Assembly (NCBI GenBank): GCA_003010405.1
Contig: PJLO01000021.1
Coordinates: 1 to 40,414 of the forward strand
Direction: 5' to 3'
From: Acidobacteriota bacterium
GTDB taxonomy: Bacteria > Acidobacteriota > Terriglobia > Terriglobales > Acidobacteriaceae
Length of the DNA: 40,414 nt
A program made the position numbers and the translations under genes. Positions 6,621-15,001 of the stretch are shown one piece after another. Position 1 is the stretch's first letter, and every line of letters begins with the position of its first letter. A model generated the notes under the pieces. It made no database searches, was not told the origin of the DNA, and was given only the letters and a program-made list of their open reading frames with translations.

Positions 6621-9367
6621 TTGATAGCCCTCTGTTTGTCGTAAAGTGCAAACAGCTTCTCCAGTCTTTCAGTGTCGTTCTTGAACCGGCGACCGATGCA
6701 GATACGTTCAAGAACCTCGTCGTTTCTGTCATGTGCATGGCGCAAATCATCGGGCATTTTATCGGGGTCATAGAGGTGGGCAATGGTAGCCGGGTAGTGC
6801 GCTTCTCGTGCCAAGAGGATGTCCTCGGCACATCGCGTCAGGTCGGCCTTGTTCTTCTCTGTCAAAGCTGGTATCGGGAACGTGTTCCAGCCTAGGGTAT
6901 TGGAGTAGCGGAAATCTGTCTTCAACTTGCCGCAAACGGTCGCAATCCAAACGAGGTGCAAACGCGAAGCGATGAGAGCCATGTTCCAGAGCGGGGCGTC
7001 GTACAGAGCAAACAAAAGGTCGCTTGCAATCGTGTCTCCCTCCTGCAAGTCAACTGGAATATATGGCCTTCTCTCCGACGAGACCTTCGCAACCAACAGG
7101 GAATGCTTTTTCGCAGTTCCCGCTATCTGAACGAAGCGGTAAGGGCGAGATGCGAAGTCACGGGTCGAACTCGCATCACTTGCCAGGCGGAATTGCTTTA
7201 CGTTCTGTAACACGCCGCTCAAGTACGGGTGCTCACTGGCAAATTTGGCGTCGTCGTCTTCGAGCCAAATGCACCATCTCAATTTGCCCTGAATCATTTC
7301 TTCTGACCCGAGATATGGGCGAATGAATCTGTCTAGCTCTGGATACTGCCTCAAGACCACCCCTCTCTCATCCGTGCTAAGGAGAAGGTTCCCTCCGTCT
7401 CGCGGCATGTTGCCGAACAACATTTGAGAACCGGAGCGGAGAGGAGCACGCAATGGCTCTATCATGCAATTCGCACCGGACACTAAATATGCGTTAATGT
7501 ACGGAACACTGCGCTCAACATACGCACCATCTTCACTGATTGAGAAAATACGGCGTACCCCACGATATTGACGGGCAATTCCAACTATAGCGACGGTCAC
7601 CCCTGCGTTGTGACTGGCAAGGTTTGCCCATTTGAAAGATGTGTGAGCAAAGCAAATCTCATGGCCGCTATTGAAGATATGAGGCCACAGAATTGGAACT
7701 TGAAGCCCTTGACAGATGGAGTTCGTGGAAACAAAGGCTGCGACAGTGTTGGTGTGCGTTCCGTACTCGGCAGCCTTCAGAAACCAACCAGCGACATAAT
7801 CTAAGGATTTCCAGCCAGAAGTATACGTGTGAAAAATATGTTGCAGTTCACTCTTTTGCTCATTAGATTGCCACTTTGAACCAAGATACGGTGGGTTTCC
7901 GCAAATGTACGTTTCGCCACCTTCATTCTCGAAGTCAATCTGTGCCTGTTCCAAGGGCGTACTGAACAAGTCTTCCGCTTGCAGCTTTACTCCCGTGCCC
8001 GTTGGGGGGCATATGCTCAGCCAATCCAGCCTCAGTGCATTACCGCACGTAATCCAGTTTTGACGGTCGAGCGGCAAGAACTCTGCCAATGCAAGTGCGT
8101 GTCCGCGATAGAGCACGTCGCACTGGTACTCCGCAATGACTAACGCAAGCCGCGCCACCTCAGCCGGGAAATCACGAATCTCGATACCGCGAAAATTCGT
8201 CTTGGGAATGACAGAGCGTTTCTCCGCCTCACCACGCCGCTTGTTGATTTCCGCCTCGATGGCACGCATCTCCTTGTAGGCGATGACAAGGAAGTTTCCC
8301 GAGCCGCACGCCGGGTCAAAGACGCGGATACGCGCCATGCGATTCCGCAGGTTCAGGAGCATTCGCGGGTTGCCGTCAGCCTCTGCCAGCTTCTCCCGAA
8401 GGTCATCGAGGAAGAGCGGGTTGAGCACCTTGAGGATGTTCGGCACGCTGGTATAGTGCATCCCGAGTTGGCGGCGGTCATCCTCGTCGGCGTCCTCTGC
8501 AACGGCCTGAATCATGGAGCCGAAGATGTCGGGATTGATTTTTTGCCAGTCGAGGTTGCCGATGTGCAGCAGGTAAGAACGGGCGATTCGGCTGAAGCGT
8601 GGCACGTCGAGATTGCCAGAAAACAATCCACCGTTCACATAGGGAAAGCCGATAGCCCACCGAGGAATGTTGGCCGCAGCCCTGTCTTCAATCCGTGTAT
8701 TCATGGCGAGGAAGAGCGTCTGAATCACTTCATGAGTGTTGGACGAATCCCTTTCGCTCATCTGCTCGACCGTGCTGGTAAACAGGCCGTTGTTGAAAAT
8801 CCCTGTGTCCTCGGCAAAGAAACAGAAAATCAACCTCGCCATGAGGTGGTTCATGTCATGGAGGCGTTCGCCTGTCCCCCAATCGGGGTTGTCCTTCCGC
8901 AGTTCCACATAGAGGCGGTTCAGGCGGCTGGTAGCACGGATGTCGAACGAGTTCTCGGTGATTTGCCGTACCGTGGAGATTCCAGCAAGAGCGAGGAAGA
9001 AACCGAAATGGTCGGGGAAGTCCTTGTAGGCGCATGCGACCGTCTCGCCGTTGGTCAACTCCTCGGACTCAAAATCCACGCCGTCGGTGGCCAGAATGAA
9101 CTTCGCCTTGGCCTTGGCTGTGGCAGGGCTCTCCCGCAACGCGGTCAGCGTCTGCGTCACTTCACCAACGTTGCACGTGGCAATGTGGATGTTGTTGGTC
9201 TGGAGAACGCCGCCGAGGTCGGATTTGTTGGACGCACCTGCGCGGAGACGCTTGATGGTCGTCTCCTTGTTGCCAAAGGCTTCGAGGAAGGCGTATGGAA
9301 AGTTCTCTGGATTAAACGGCTGCTCGGCAAGCTCCGAAACAGCCTGTTCAATTTCGACGGCGTTCAA
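6617..9367 (-). CDS. MmeI/type IIG-like DNA adenine-N6 methyltransferase
   Basis: The protein has 916 residues. The start is TTG with a strong AAGGAGG eight bases upstream; the only nearby ATG runs into a stop. SAM-binding motif I is [11 protein letters not shown] (about residue 350) and catalytic motif IV is NPPYLG (about residue 490), which together mark an amino-methyltransferase of the gamma type, usually making N6-methyladenine. A helical region ([17 protein letters not shown]) precedes the catalytic domain as in MmeI-like enzymes. The last 300 residues, with [20 protein letters not shown], look like the target-recognition and C-terminal domains. The N-terminal PD-(D/E)xK nuclease found in true MmeI enzymes was not seen, so cleavage presumably depends on the downstream nucleases. 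It protects host DNA and sets the specificity of the system. The frame overlaps the HsdM-like remnant upstream by 20 bases. Confidence 0.9.
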   Translation of the reverse strand: MNAVEIEQAVSELAEQPFNPENFPYAFLEAFGNKETTIKRLRAGASNKSDLGGVLQTNNIHIATCNVGEVTQTLTALRESPATAKAKAKFILATDGVDFESEELTNGETVACAYKDFPDHFGFFLALAGISTVRQITENSFDIRATSRLNRLYVELRKDNPDWGTGERLHDMNHLMARLIFCFFAEDTGIFNNGLFTSTVEQMSERDSSNTHEVIQTLFLAMNTRIEDRAAANIPRWAIGFPYVNGGLFSGNLDVPRFSRIARSYLLHIGNLDWQKINPDIFGSMIQAVAEDADEDDRRQLGMHYTSVPNILKVLNPLFLDDLREKLAEADGNPRMLLNLRNRMARIRVFDPACGSGNFLVIAYKEMRAIEAEINKRRGEAEKRSVIPKTNFRGIEIRDFPAEVARLALVIAEYQCDVLYRGHALALAEFLPLDRQNWITCGNALRLDWLSICPPTGTGVKLQAEDLFSTPLEQAQIDFENEGGETYICGNPPYLGSKWQSNEQKSELQHIFHTYTSGWKSLDYVAGWFLKAAEYGTHTNTVAAFVSTNSICQGLQVPILWPHIFNSGHEICFAHTSFKWANLASHNAGVTVAIVGIARQYRGVRRIFSISEDGAYVERSVPYINAYLVSGANCMIEPLRAPLRSGSQMLFGNMPRDGGNLLLSTDERGVVLRQYPELDRFIRPYLGSEEMIQGKLRWCIWLEDDDAKFASEHPYLSGVLQNVKQFRLASDASSTRDFASRPYRFVQIAGTAKKHSLLVAKVSSERRPYIPVDLQEGDTIASDLLFALYDAPLWNMALIASRLHLVWIATVCGKLKTDFRYSNTLGWNTFPIPALTEKNKADLTRCAEDILLAREAHYPATIAHLYDPDKMPDDLRHAHDRNDEVLERICIGRRFKNDTERLEKLFALYDKQRAIK

Positions 9368-9614
9368 CGGTACATCCCTCCTTGCTCAACTGCCAGAACC
9401 AGCTATAGCTTCCATCCGAAGGAGCCCAGCGGCGACCGCTGCCGACCTGCAATAGTTCCTTCTCAGTCAAAGCAAACATGTGGTCGGCATAGCGCAGGAA
9501 AATGAGCCCAAATACCGGGACGGAATACTGCGATGGCTTCCGCTTGGAATTAGCCCGGAGGTTATCGGCGGCGTCCCAAAGACGCTTTTCGAGTTCGGAA
9601 TCATTGTTTGCCAT
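9348..9614 (-). pseudogene. N-terminal remnant of a type I methyltransferase (HsdM_N-like)
   Basis: The frame has 88 residues from ATG 9614. Residues 5-45 ([16 protein letters not shown], then [18 protein letters not shown]) match the helical N6_N domain that opens HsdM proteins. After about residue 57 (GSGRR) the family resemblance stops, and the frame ends 20 bases inside the next gene. A full HsdM is around 500 residues or more. The likely explanation is that a type I hsdM was replaced by the current cassette, leaving its promoter and first exon-like fragment as a leader. It may still be translated and couple translation to the methyltransferase. A deliberate small N6_N accessory protein is the alternative. 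Confidence 0.65.
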
Positions 9615-9983
9615 CGAAATTGAGGACCTAAACTGCTGATTTTATCAGGGTGGCCGGACCAAATCGGAAAATCTGCTGAGCTTTTACAAGAGGGTCAGAG
9701 TGGTACGATTTCCTCGTTCAAGAATGAAGCTGTGCGCTGAAGCAGGGAGCGCATTCAGTAAGCTAATTTCCTGATCTTGTACACGCGGAAATAGTCAGGG
9801 GGTCCAAACGATGAGCGACGAACTTTCGCGGCATATTCAAGTTATCTCGTGAGTGATGAGGTTGCCGAGAGACCAGGTGTGTTTACAGCAACTTGGGCGA
9901 ATAATCAACAGGTTTTTCCACACTACAGGGTCTCCCACCCCAAATAGCTGAATTAAGCTTTCTTTGATGGAGGATCGAAAGAT
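9615..9983. other. Divergent intergenic region between the defence operon and the element core
   Basis: This stretch of 369 bases separates the leftward operon from the rightward integrative-element genes, so promoters for both should lie here. Visible signs are GATAAAAT on the minus strand (about 9635-9650), a weak -10-like sequence for the operon, and TTTTTCCACAC at about 9913-9923, which resembles a relaxed DnaA box. A 13-codon ORF starts at about 9810. It is too short to call. No hairpin terminator or tRNA was found. Confidence 0.4.
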
Positions 9984-10190
9984 TTGGTCGAATATCAAAA
10001 CGCAATGAGCAGCAAGGGAGCAAGCGCATATGTGGGTTGCAGCGAGGCAAGTCTCCGCTTGTGGCGGAGTAAGGGGCAAGGACCGCGCTACTTCCGCGCT
10101 GGCAAGCTCGTGCGCTATCGCAAGACTGACTTGGATTCGTGGATCGAAGCGCGTCTCAATGAACCAGAGCGCAAAGGAGACGGGTCCTGA
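9984..10190 (+). CDS. AlpA/excisionase-type HTH DNA-binding protein
   Basis: The protein has 68 residues from a TTG start with GGAGG ten bases upstream; an in-frame ATG at 10005 is an alternative without a good ribosome site. The sequence fits the MerR-like winged-helix fold of small excisionases and AlpA regulators: ASAYVGCSEASLRLWRSKG as the HTH, then GPRYFRAGKLVRYRKTDLDS, the characteristic wing and final helix. Such proteins bend DNA at attachment sites or activate element genes. It is the first gene of the plus-strand integrative-element module and is followed by an imperfect hairpin, so it may be transcribed alone. Confidence 0.8.
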   Translation: MVEYQNAMSSKGASAYVGCSEASLRLWRSKGQGPRYFRAGKLVRYRKTDLDSWIEARLNEPERKGDGS

Positions 10191-10200
10191 GATTTGACGG

Positions 10201-10231
10201 GGCCGCTAAGACTGTGACGGGTCTTGCGGCC
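10201..10231 (+). terminator. Imperfect hairpin after the AlpA-like gene
   Basis: GGCCGC pairs with GCGGCC and the stem continues imperfectly through AAGAC and GTCTT around an 8-base loop. It is followed by CTTATAT, which is a poor T-tract. It starts 11 bases after the stop codon, so it may terminate or attenuate transcription before the replication genes. Confidence 0.4.
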
Positions 10232-10417
10232 TTATATCAGCTCCGGCGTGATTAGCACCTGGCCTTTACCCGAGGCTCAATTCTAACCCGCCGGAACTTC
10301 ATTTCACAAACTTATCGACGGATTGTTGCGGCGCAGGACCAAGACTGCCCACGCATTCGCACCCGTTTGTCTTCACTGCCCCAAGACAGAGCCGCGCCTT
10401 TGAGCGCCGGAGAGTGA

Positions 10418-10594
10418 ATGAAAGCAAGTTCCATCTCAGAAGCGAAGCTGAAAAGAGCAATAACAAAATCCAACGTGCATCTTCCAGAATGCCCCAGTGC
10501 AGACATCAGAAGCTCATGCTTGTCGCCATTCGTGGATCCCACTGAACAGCTGGTGCGGTCCGGCGTCAACGGACAAGGGACGGGCCGCCAATGA
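10418..10594 (+). CDS. Small 58-residue protein coupled to the HTH gene
   Basis: An ATG preceded by GGAG at six bases opens a 58-residue frame starting MKASSISEAKLKRAITKSNV. The stop TGA overlaps the ATG of the next gene as ATGA. The same type of coupling joins the HTH gene to the primase and the basic protein to the integrase in this element, so the overlap supports a real gene. The protein is basic at the N-terminus, with no recognised domain. It may be a translational leader or a small regulator. Confidence 0.45.
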   Translation: MKASSISEAKLKRAITKSNVHLPECPSADIRSSCLSPFVDPTEQLVRSGVNGQGTGRQ

Positions 10595-10950
10595 GCATTC
10601 GACACATCACAGCAGTGTTTCAGTATCCGCATTATCGCGGCAGTGAGCGGCTTGTCCTGCTTGCGCTGGCTGACTATGCCAATGATGCCGGAGTATGTTT
10701 TCCCAGTGTCAAGGCACTTGCCGCAAAGGTCCGGCTTGGTGTCCGGCAAACCCACAAAGTCCTGAGCACGTTGCGTCGGGACGGGGCCATTTCCGTTGAG
10801 TCCGGCAGCGGCAGGCATATAGTCAACCGTTACCGCCTAAACCCTGACAAGTTTACGGTGAACCGCAATTCGCTGAACCCGGCAACACTGAATTCGGATG
10901 TGCAATTTACCGGCGTTTTTTGTAGCACTGTAACAGCGGAGGCGGAATGA
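10591..10950 (+). CDS. Winged-helix HTH replication-associated protein
   Basis: The protein has 119 residues. Residues about 15-75 (RGSERLVLLALADYAND followed by CFPSVKALAAKVRLGVRQT and VLSTLRRDGAISV) match the HTH_36-type winged helix found at the front of phage and plasmid replication proteins, where helix 3 reads origin DNA. The C-terminal 45 residues look disordered. It sits directly before the prim-pol/helicase gene with a 4-nt ATGA overlap. An origin-recognition or regulatory role for element replication is the likely job. It could also be only a transcription regulator. Confidence 0.75.
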   Translation: MSIRHITAVFQYPHYRGSERLVLLALADYANDAGVCFPSVKALAAKVRLGVRQTHKVLSTLRRDGAISVESGSGRHIVNRYRLNPDKFTVNRNSLNPATLNSDVQFTGVFCSTVTAEAE

Positions 10951-13115
10951 GCACGACCGTTGAACAGGTTCTTCGGCTGGCGGCGCGTGGCTGGCGTCTC
11001 TTTCCGGCAAGAGCACGCGGCAAGGATCCCATGGTGGTTGATTGGCCTCATCAAGCTACCAGCGACGAACAGTGCCTTCGCTTCTGGCTTAAAAGATTTT
11101 CGGGCTGCAACTGGGGGCTGGTCACGGGACCAGATTCCGGCGTATTCGTGCTGGATGTGGACGGCGAAGAGGGCGAGGCGGCACTGCAGGAATTCGTAAA
11201 CCGCTATGGCGCCGAGTGGACAAACACTCTTATCGTAAAGTCCGCGCGTGGAGCCCATCTATATTTTCAGTACCCCGATGGGATCTTCGTGGGCAACAGC
11301 GCCTCGAAGCTCGCGCCTGGATTAGATGTGCGTGGCAAGGGCGGCTATATCATCGTTCCACCATCGGTGCATCCGAGCGGCCATGTTTACCAATGGGGTG
11401 ATGCTGGTGAGACCGTGCAAATCGCGCTTGCCCCAGAGTGGTTGCTTGAACTTATCGCCACACCTATCGATGCAGTCAAGCGGGCAAAAGAGGAACGCGG
11501 TGAACCGATCCCAGAGGGGCAGCGCAACTCACGACTCACTTCTATTGGCGGTGCGCTGCGCCGGTACGGCGAAACATGCGAGGGAATCGAGGCGGCATTG
11601 CAAGGGCTGAACGCGGCCCGCTGTCGTCCGCCGCTCGCCCCGGCTGAGGTTCGCAGCATTGCTCGATCCGTGTCACGGTATCAACCGGCTTTGCAGAAGA
11701 TTGGGAGCCGAGAGCGCACAGGCACAACTCTCCTGCTTTCCTCCGAACCGGCACTGCTTCTGCCACGTTTTTCCGAAGAAGCGCTCGCCCTATCATTTGC
11801 CGAGCAGCACGCGCAAGATCTGCGGTTTGTGAATGGGTGGGGCCGCTGGATGTGTTGGGACGGTATGCGTTGGCAAGAGGATTCCACTCTTGCCGTATTC
11901 GATCGAGTGAGAGCGCTGTGTCGCTACGCAAGTGCCGAGTGCAATGGCGATCAGCGCGCAATGATTGCAGGACGGTTGGCATCTGCGGCGACCGTAGCAG
12001 CCGTGGAACGGCTCGCTCGTGCGGATCGCCGTCTTGCGGCAACTATCGATCAATGGGATGCGGACGTATGGCTGCTTAATACACCGGCCGGGACTGTTGA
12101 CCTGCGAGATGGCAGCTTACACGAACATCGACGCGAACAGCACTTGAGTAAATTGACGGCGGCGAGCCCAGGAGGAGATAGCCCGATATGGCTGAAGTTC
12201 TTGGATCAGATCACGGCTGGCGATGTTGATTTGCAGATGTACCTGCAGCGCGTCGCGGGCTATTGCTTGACAGGTTCGATCCGAGAACATGCCATTTTCT
12301 TCCTGTATGGGACGGGTGCTAACGGAAAGTCCGTGTTCCTTTCTACGATCGCTGGCCTGCTCGCAGATTACTCCAAAGCAGCCCCGGCAGCGGCATTTAC
12401 AGCAAGCAACACGGAGCAGCATCCCACCGAGGTGGCAGGACTGCGCGGAGCTCGTTTTGTCACAGCTATTGAAACAGAAGAGGGCCGCTGGTGGGCCGAG
12501 GCAAAAATCAAGTCCCTCACTGGCGGTGACCCGATTCCTGCGCGTTTCATGCGGCAGGATTATTTCCAGTACATTCCGCAGTTCAAGCTGATTGTGGCCG
12601 GGAATCACAAACCGGGACTGCGTTCCGTAGACGAATCCATACGGCGGAGACTGCACCTCATTCCGTTCTCCGTCACTATTAGCGAGCAGGAAAGAGATCC
12701 AAATCTGATCGAGAAGCTTAGGGCTGAGTATCCAGGCATTCTTCAGTGGGCAATTGAGGGCTGCCTTGCATGGCAGAGCGGAGGTCTAAGACCACCTGCT
12801 GTTGTTCGCCTTGCCACGGCCGATTACCTGGCGGAAGAAGATGCCATCGGGCGATGGATTGAAGACCGCTGCTGCTGCACGGATCGAGCAGCGTGGACGC
12901 CCGGCGCTGAGCTGTTTTCTGACTGGCAGAACTGGTGCGAACAGACTGGCGAGCGAGAGGGAACACAGAAGCGACTCACGCAAGTACTTCAAGCACGAGG
13001 TTTTTCTCAGAGTAGACAAGGGGCAAAGGGAACTAGAGGACTTCTCGGCATTGCCCTGCGCAGAGCTCTGACACATCCGACACATGAATCTGTTTCTGGT
13101 GTTACACGCGCGTGA
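10947..13115 (+). CDS. Bifunctional primase/polymerase with D5-like SF3 helicase
   Basis: The protein has 722 residues. The N-terminal prim-pol domain shows the catalytic pair D70-x-D72 in VFVLDVDGEEG, H104 in SARGAHLYF and D127 in GLDVRGKGGYIIVPP. A D5_N-like linker leads to an SF3 helicase with Walker A GTGANGKS (K461) and the later pattern IVAGNHKP, the sensor-like segment of phage and plasmid P4-family primases. The C-terminus carries a winged-helix-like region. This combined primase and helicase starts and drives replication of phages, satellites and plasmids. It is coupled to the upstream HTH gene by ATGA. Its presence implies that the integrated element can replicate after excision. 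Confidence 0.92.
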   Translation: MSTTVEQVLRLAARGWRLFPARARGKDPMVVDWPHQATSDEQCLRFWLKRFSGCNWGLVTGPDSGVFVLDVDGEEGEAALQEFVNRYGAEWTNTLIVKSARGAHLYFQYPDGIFVGNSASKLAPGLDVRGKGGYIIVPPSVHPSGHVYQWGDAGETVQIALAPEWLLELIATPIDAVKRAKEERGEPIPEGQRNSRLTSIGGALRRYGETCEGIEAALQGLNAARCRPPLAPAEVRSIARSVSRYQPALQKIGSRERTGTTLLLSSEPALLLPRFSEEALALSFAEQHAQDLRFVNGWGRWMCWDGMRWQEDSTLAVFDRVRALCRYASAECNGDQRAMIAGRLASAATVAAVERLARADRRLAATIDQWDADVWLLNTPAGTVDLRDGSLHEHRREQHLSKLTAASPGGDSPIWLKFLDQITAGDVDLQMYLQRVAGYCLTGSIREHAIFFLYGTGANGKSVFLSTIAGLLADYSKAAPAAAFTASNTEQHPTEVAGLRGARFVTAIETEEGRWWAEAKIKSLTGGDPIPARFMRQDYFQYIPQFKLIVAGNHKPGLRSVDESIRRRLHLIPFSVTISEQERDPNLIEKLRAEYPGILQWAIEGCLAWQSGGLRPPAVVRLATADYLAEEDAIGRWIEDRCCCTDRAAWTPGAELFSDWQNWCEQTGEREGTQKRLTQVLQARGFSQSRQGAKGTRGLLGIALRRALTHPTHESVSGVTRA

Positions 13116-13149
13116 CCCCGAATAAAGGAATAACTGTCGGAAGTGTCAG
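13068..13149. repeat. Inverted repeat around the primase stop codon
   Basis: CTGACACATCCGACAC (13068-13083) is nearly the reverse complement of CTGTCGGAAGTGTCAG (13134-13149), with 14 of 16 positions pairing across a 50-base loop. The left arm also contains a direct repeat of CCGACACA/TGACACA type. It spans the last codons of the primase. It could be a terminator-like fold or a binding site for an element protein. Confidence 0.45.
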
Positions 13150-13185
13150 TCTTGGCTATATGAAATTGTGAAATGCGATTGTATT

Positions 13186-13202
13186 GCGGTTACCGTAACC
13201 GC
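13186..13202. promoter_or_regulatory. Palindrome upstream of the second excisionase-like gene
   Basis: GCGGTTA and TAACCGC form perfect 7-bp arms around CCG. The site lies about 50 bases before the chosen start of the excisionase-like gene and close to the 13068-13149 inverted repeat. A dimeric HTH protein operator or an excisionase site is plausible. The ligand is unknown. Confidence 0.45.
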
Positions 13203-13254
13203 TGCTCACTTCCAAAGCGTTGAGCGGCAAAGACGAAATTGGAGCGTTGACACG

Positions 13255-13455
13255 ATGTTGACAGATAACCAGAGTTTCGAGGTTCTGGATGCAAGCGAAC
13301 TGGCGAAACGTTGGCGTGTTCCGGTGAGTTGGGTTCGCGAGCACACCCGCGACCGCGCCTCCGATCCGATTCCTACTGTGAGGCTGGGCCGCTATGTGCG
13401 TTTTGAATGGAACAGCCCTGCACTACTCAAGTGGTGGGGTAATCGGCGCAAGTAA
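13255..13455 (+). CDS. Second small excisionase-like HTH protein
   Basis: The protein has 66 residues from ATG 13255, with GGAG ten bases upstream. The frame extends to a GTG at 13168, but that would include the palindrome and unusual sequence. The pattern LDASELAKRWRVPVSWVREH, then IPTVRLGRYVRFEWNS, is the helix-turn-helix plus wing of the excisionase family. It lies between the primase and the integrase, the usual place of an Xis directing excision. The element therefore has two proteins of this type (the other at 9984), one perhaps regulatory and one recombinational. Confidence 0.75.
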   Translation: MLTDNQSFEVLDASELAKRWRVPVSWVREHTRDRASDPIPTVRLGRYVRFEWNSPALLKWWGNRRK

Positions 13456-13508
13456 ATTGATTCACTTTTCTCTTGACTAACGTACCGCTAGGCGAGATAG
13501 TACCGCAC

Positions 13509-13727
13509 ATGAAGAAGAACCCGAACGCGGTAGCACTCGGAAAGTTGGGCGGGAAGGCGCGGGCAAAGAACTTGTCCGCATCCGAACTGTCTGCCATCGG
13601 CAAAAAAGCCGCTGCAGCGCGAAACGCTGGTCTCTCGCCTGCGGAGCGGAAACGAATCGCCAAACTCGCTGTCGCAGCACGCGAGCAAAAGCGCAAACAA
13701 GCACAAGAGAAAGGAAAACAACCATGA
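13509..13727 (+). CDS. Small basic Lys/Ala/Arg-rich protein before the integrase
   Basis: The protein has 72 residues from ATG 13509, a better start than the upstream TTG at 13473. The sequence is strongly basic, with ALGKLGGKARAKNLSASE and two similar helical segments of the form LSxxExxxIxKxAxxAR. No catalytic motif is visible. It may bind DNA non-specifically or assist recombination. The stop overlaps the integrase start as ATGA, so it is co-translated with the integrase. The family resemblance is to small GGxARAKNLS proteins seen beside integrases and in plasmids, but no function is established. Confidence 0.65.
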   Translation: MKKNPNAVALGKLGGKARAKNLSASELSAIGKKAAAARNAGLSPAERKRIAKLAVAAREQKRKQAQEKGKQP

Positions 13728-14932
13728 GACGAAAACGCCAGCAAGCAGGAACGATCTTCAAGGCGCGCAACTTTTGGTATGTCCGCTATTTTGAGGATCG
13801 GGTTGAGAACGGCGCTGTAAAGCACGCGAGGGTTGCCAAGCAGATTGGCCCAGTGACCACTCGCGGAAAGCGCCCACCTCAATCCATTAAGGACGAAGCA
13901 AAGCGCATTGTCGAAGATGCCAACGTCACGAACAAAGCGCCAGAGCGCGTTCTGACCGTGGCTGACTTTGTAGAGAAGGTTTACTTTCCGCACATCGAGC
14001 AATTCAAGCGGGCCAGCACTCAGAAGGGCTACAAGGACATTTGGACTATTCACCTCAAGCCGCGCAGCGGGGAACAGTGGCTTAAAGACGTTCGCACCTT
14101 CCACGTTCAATCGTGGCTCGATTCCATATCGAAGCCAGGAACGTTGGGACGTAACACGCTGCGGCACATCAAGACGTTCACTAGCGCGGTGTTCAAGTTT
14201 GCACGGCAACAGGGCTATTACCTGAACGAGAACCCTGTCCGCGACACTGCAATTAGCCCAACATCTCCGCAACCACAAGAAACCTATGCGTACAGCTTGG
14301 ATGAGATTCAATCCATGCTTGCGGTACTCCCGGAGCGTGCCGCAGCGGTGTTCGCCGTAGCTGCATTCGCCGGGTTGCGGCGCAGCGAGATACAGGGGCT
14401 TTTGTGGGAGAACTACCAGGAAGGCACTATCCGCGTCACCCGCGCCATTTGGCAAGGCCATGTCAATGACCCTAAGACGGAGCGAAGCAAGGGCGCGGTA
14501 CCCGTAATCCAGCAACTTGCAGCGCGGCTCGATTTGTACCGCTTGCGCTGCGGCAATCCTCAGAGCGGGCCGATGTTCCTAAATACGAAGGGCTCGCCCC
14601 TAGACCTAAACAACCTACGCAATCGGGAGATTCTCCCCGCCCTGGAGCGTTGCGCGCTTTGCCGGAAGGCCCAATCCGACCACGAGGAAGCCGACCACCA
14701 ATACGAACACGACAATTCCCTTCCGCAATGGCACGGCTGGCACGCGGCACGGCGCGGGCTGGGGAGCAATCTGTATGCGCTGGGAGTACCAGAGAAGGTG
14801 ATTCAAACTATCCTGCGTCACGCCAATGTGAGCACCACCGTGACGTACTACGTCAAAACCCGCGATGAACAGACAGCGCAAGCTATGGCAAAGCTAGAAG
14901 ATGCAATGCCAGAAATCTTAACTGTCAACTAA
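13724..14932 (+). CDS. Tyrosine recombinase (phage-type integrase)
   Basis: The protein has 402 residues. An AT-hook-like basic N-terminus (MRRKRQQAGTIFKARN) leads to a SAM-like core-binding domain (about 75-165) and the catalytic domain. The catalytic set is visible: first Arg in GLRRSEIQG (about R219), Lys in DPKTERSKG, HxxR in HAARRG, His in LRHANVSTT and the nucleophile Tyr in TYYVK (about 375). It carries a cysteine pair CALCRK before the HxxR box, an uncommon insertion. It would integrate the element at the tRNA-Arg 3' end about 70 bases downstream and excise it together with the excisionase-like proteins. Confidence 0.95.
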   Translation: MRRKRQQAGTIFKARNFWYVRYFEDRVENGAVKHARVAKQIGPVTTRGKRPPQSIKDEAKRIVEDANVTNKAPERVLTVADFVEKVYFPHIEQFKRASTQKGYKDIWTIHLKPRSGEQWLKDVRTFHVQSWLDSISKPGTLGRNTLRHIKTFTSAVFKFARQQGYYLNENPVRDTAISPTSPQPQETYAYSLDEIQSMLAVLPERAAAVFAVAAFAGLRRSEIQGLLWENYQEGTIRVTRAIWQGHVNDPKTERSKGAVPVIQQLAARLDLYRLRCGNPQSGPMFLNTKGSPLDLNNLRNREILPALERCALCRKAQSDHEEADHQYEHDNSLPQWHGWHAARRGLGSNLYALGVPEKVIQTILRHANVSTTVTYYVKTRDEQTAQAMAKLEDAMPEILTVN

Positions 14933-15001
14933 GTGTCAACGCTTTGCGGAAATCGCCCGGCATCCTCAGCCGCTATCTAGTGCGATTTCAATGAGATGAA
15001 A

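Noticed and set aside
8456..9505. 349-residue plus-strand frame opposite the methyltransferase
   Set aside because: Shadow of the methyltransferase gene, without motifs or ribosome site.
1581..9614. Assignment of the operon as DISARM, BREX or Druantia
   Set aside because: The marker proteins of those systems (DrmA/DrmB, PglZ/BrxC, DruE) are not recognisable; only generic methyltransferase, PLD and helicase parts are shared.
10312..10818. 168-residue minus-strand frame
   Set aside because: Overlaps the coupled small ORF and the HTH gene on the other strand; no motif.
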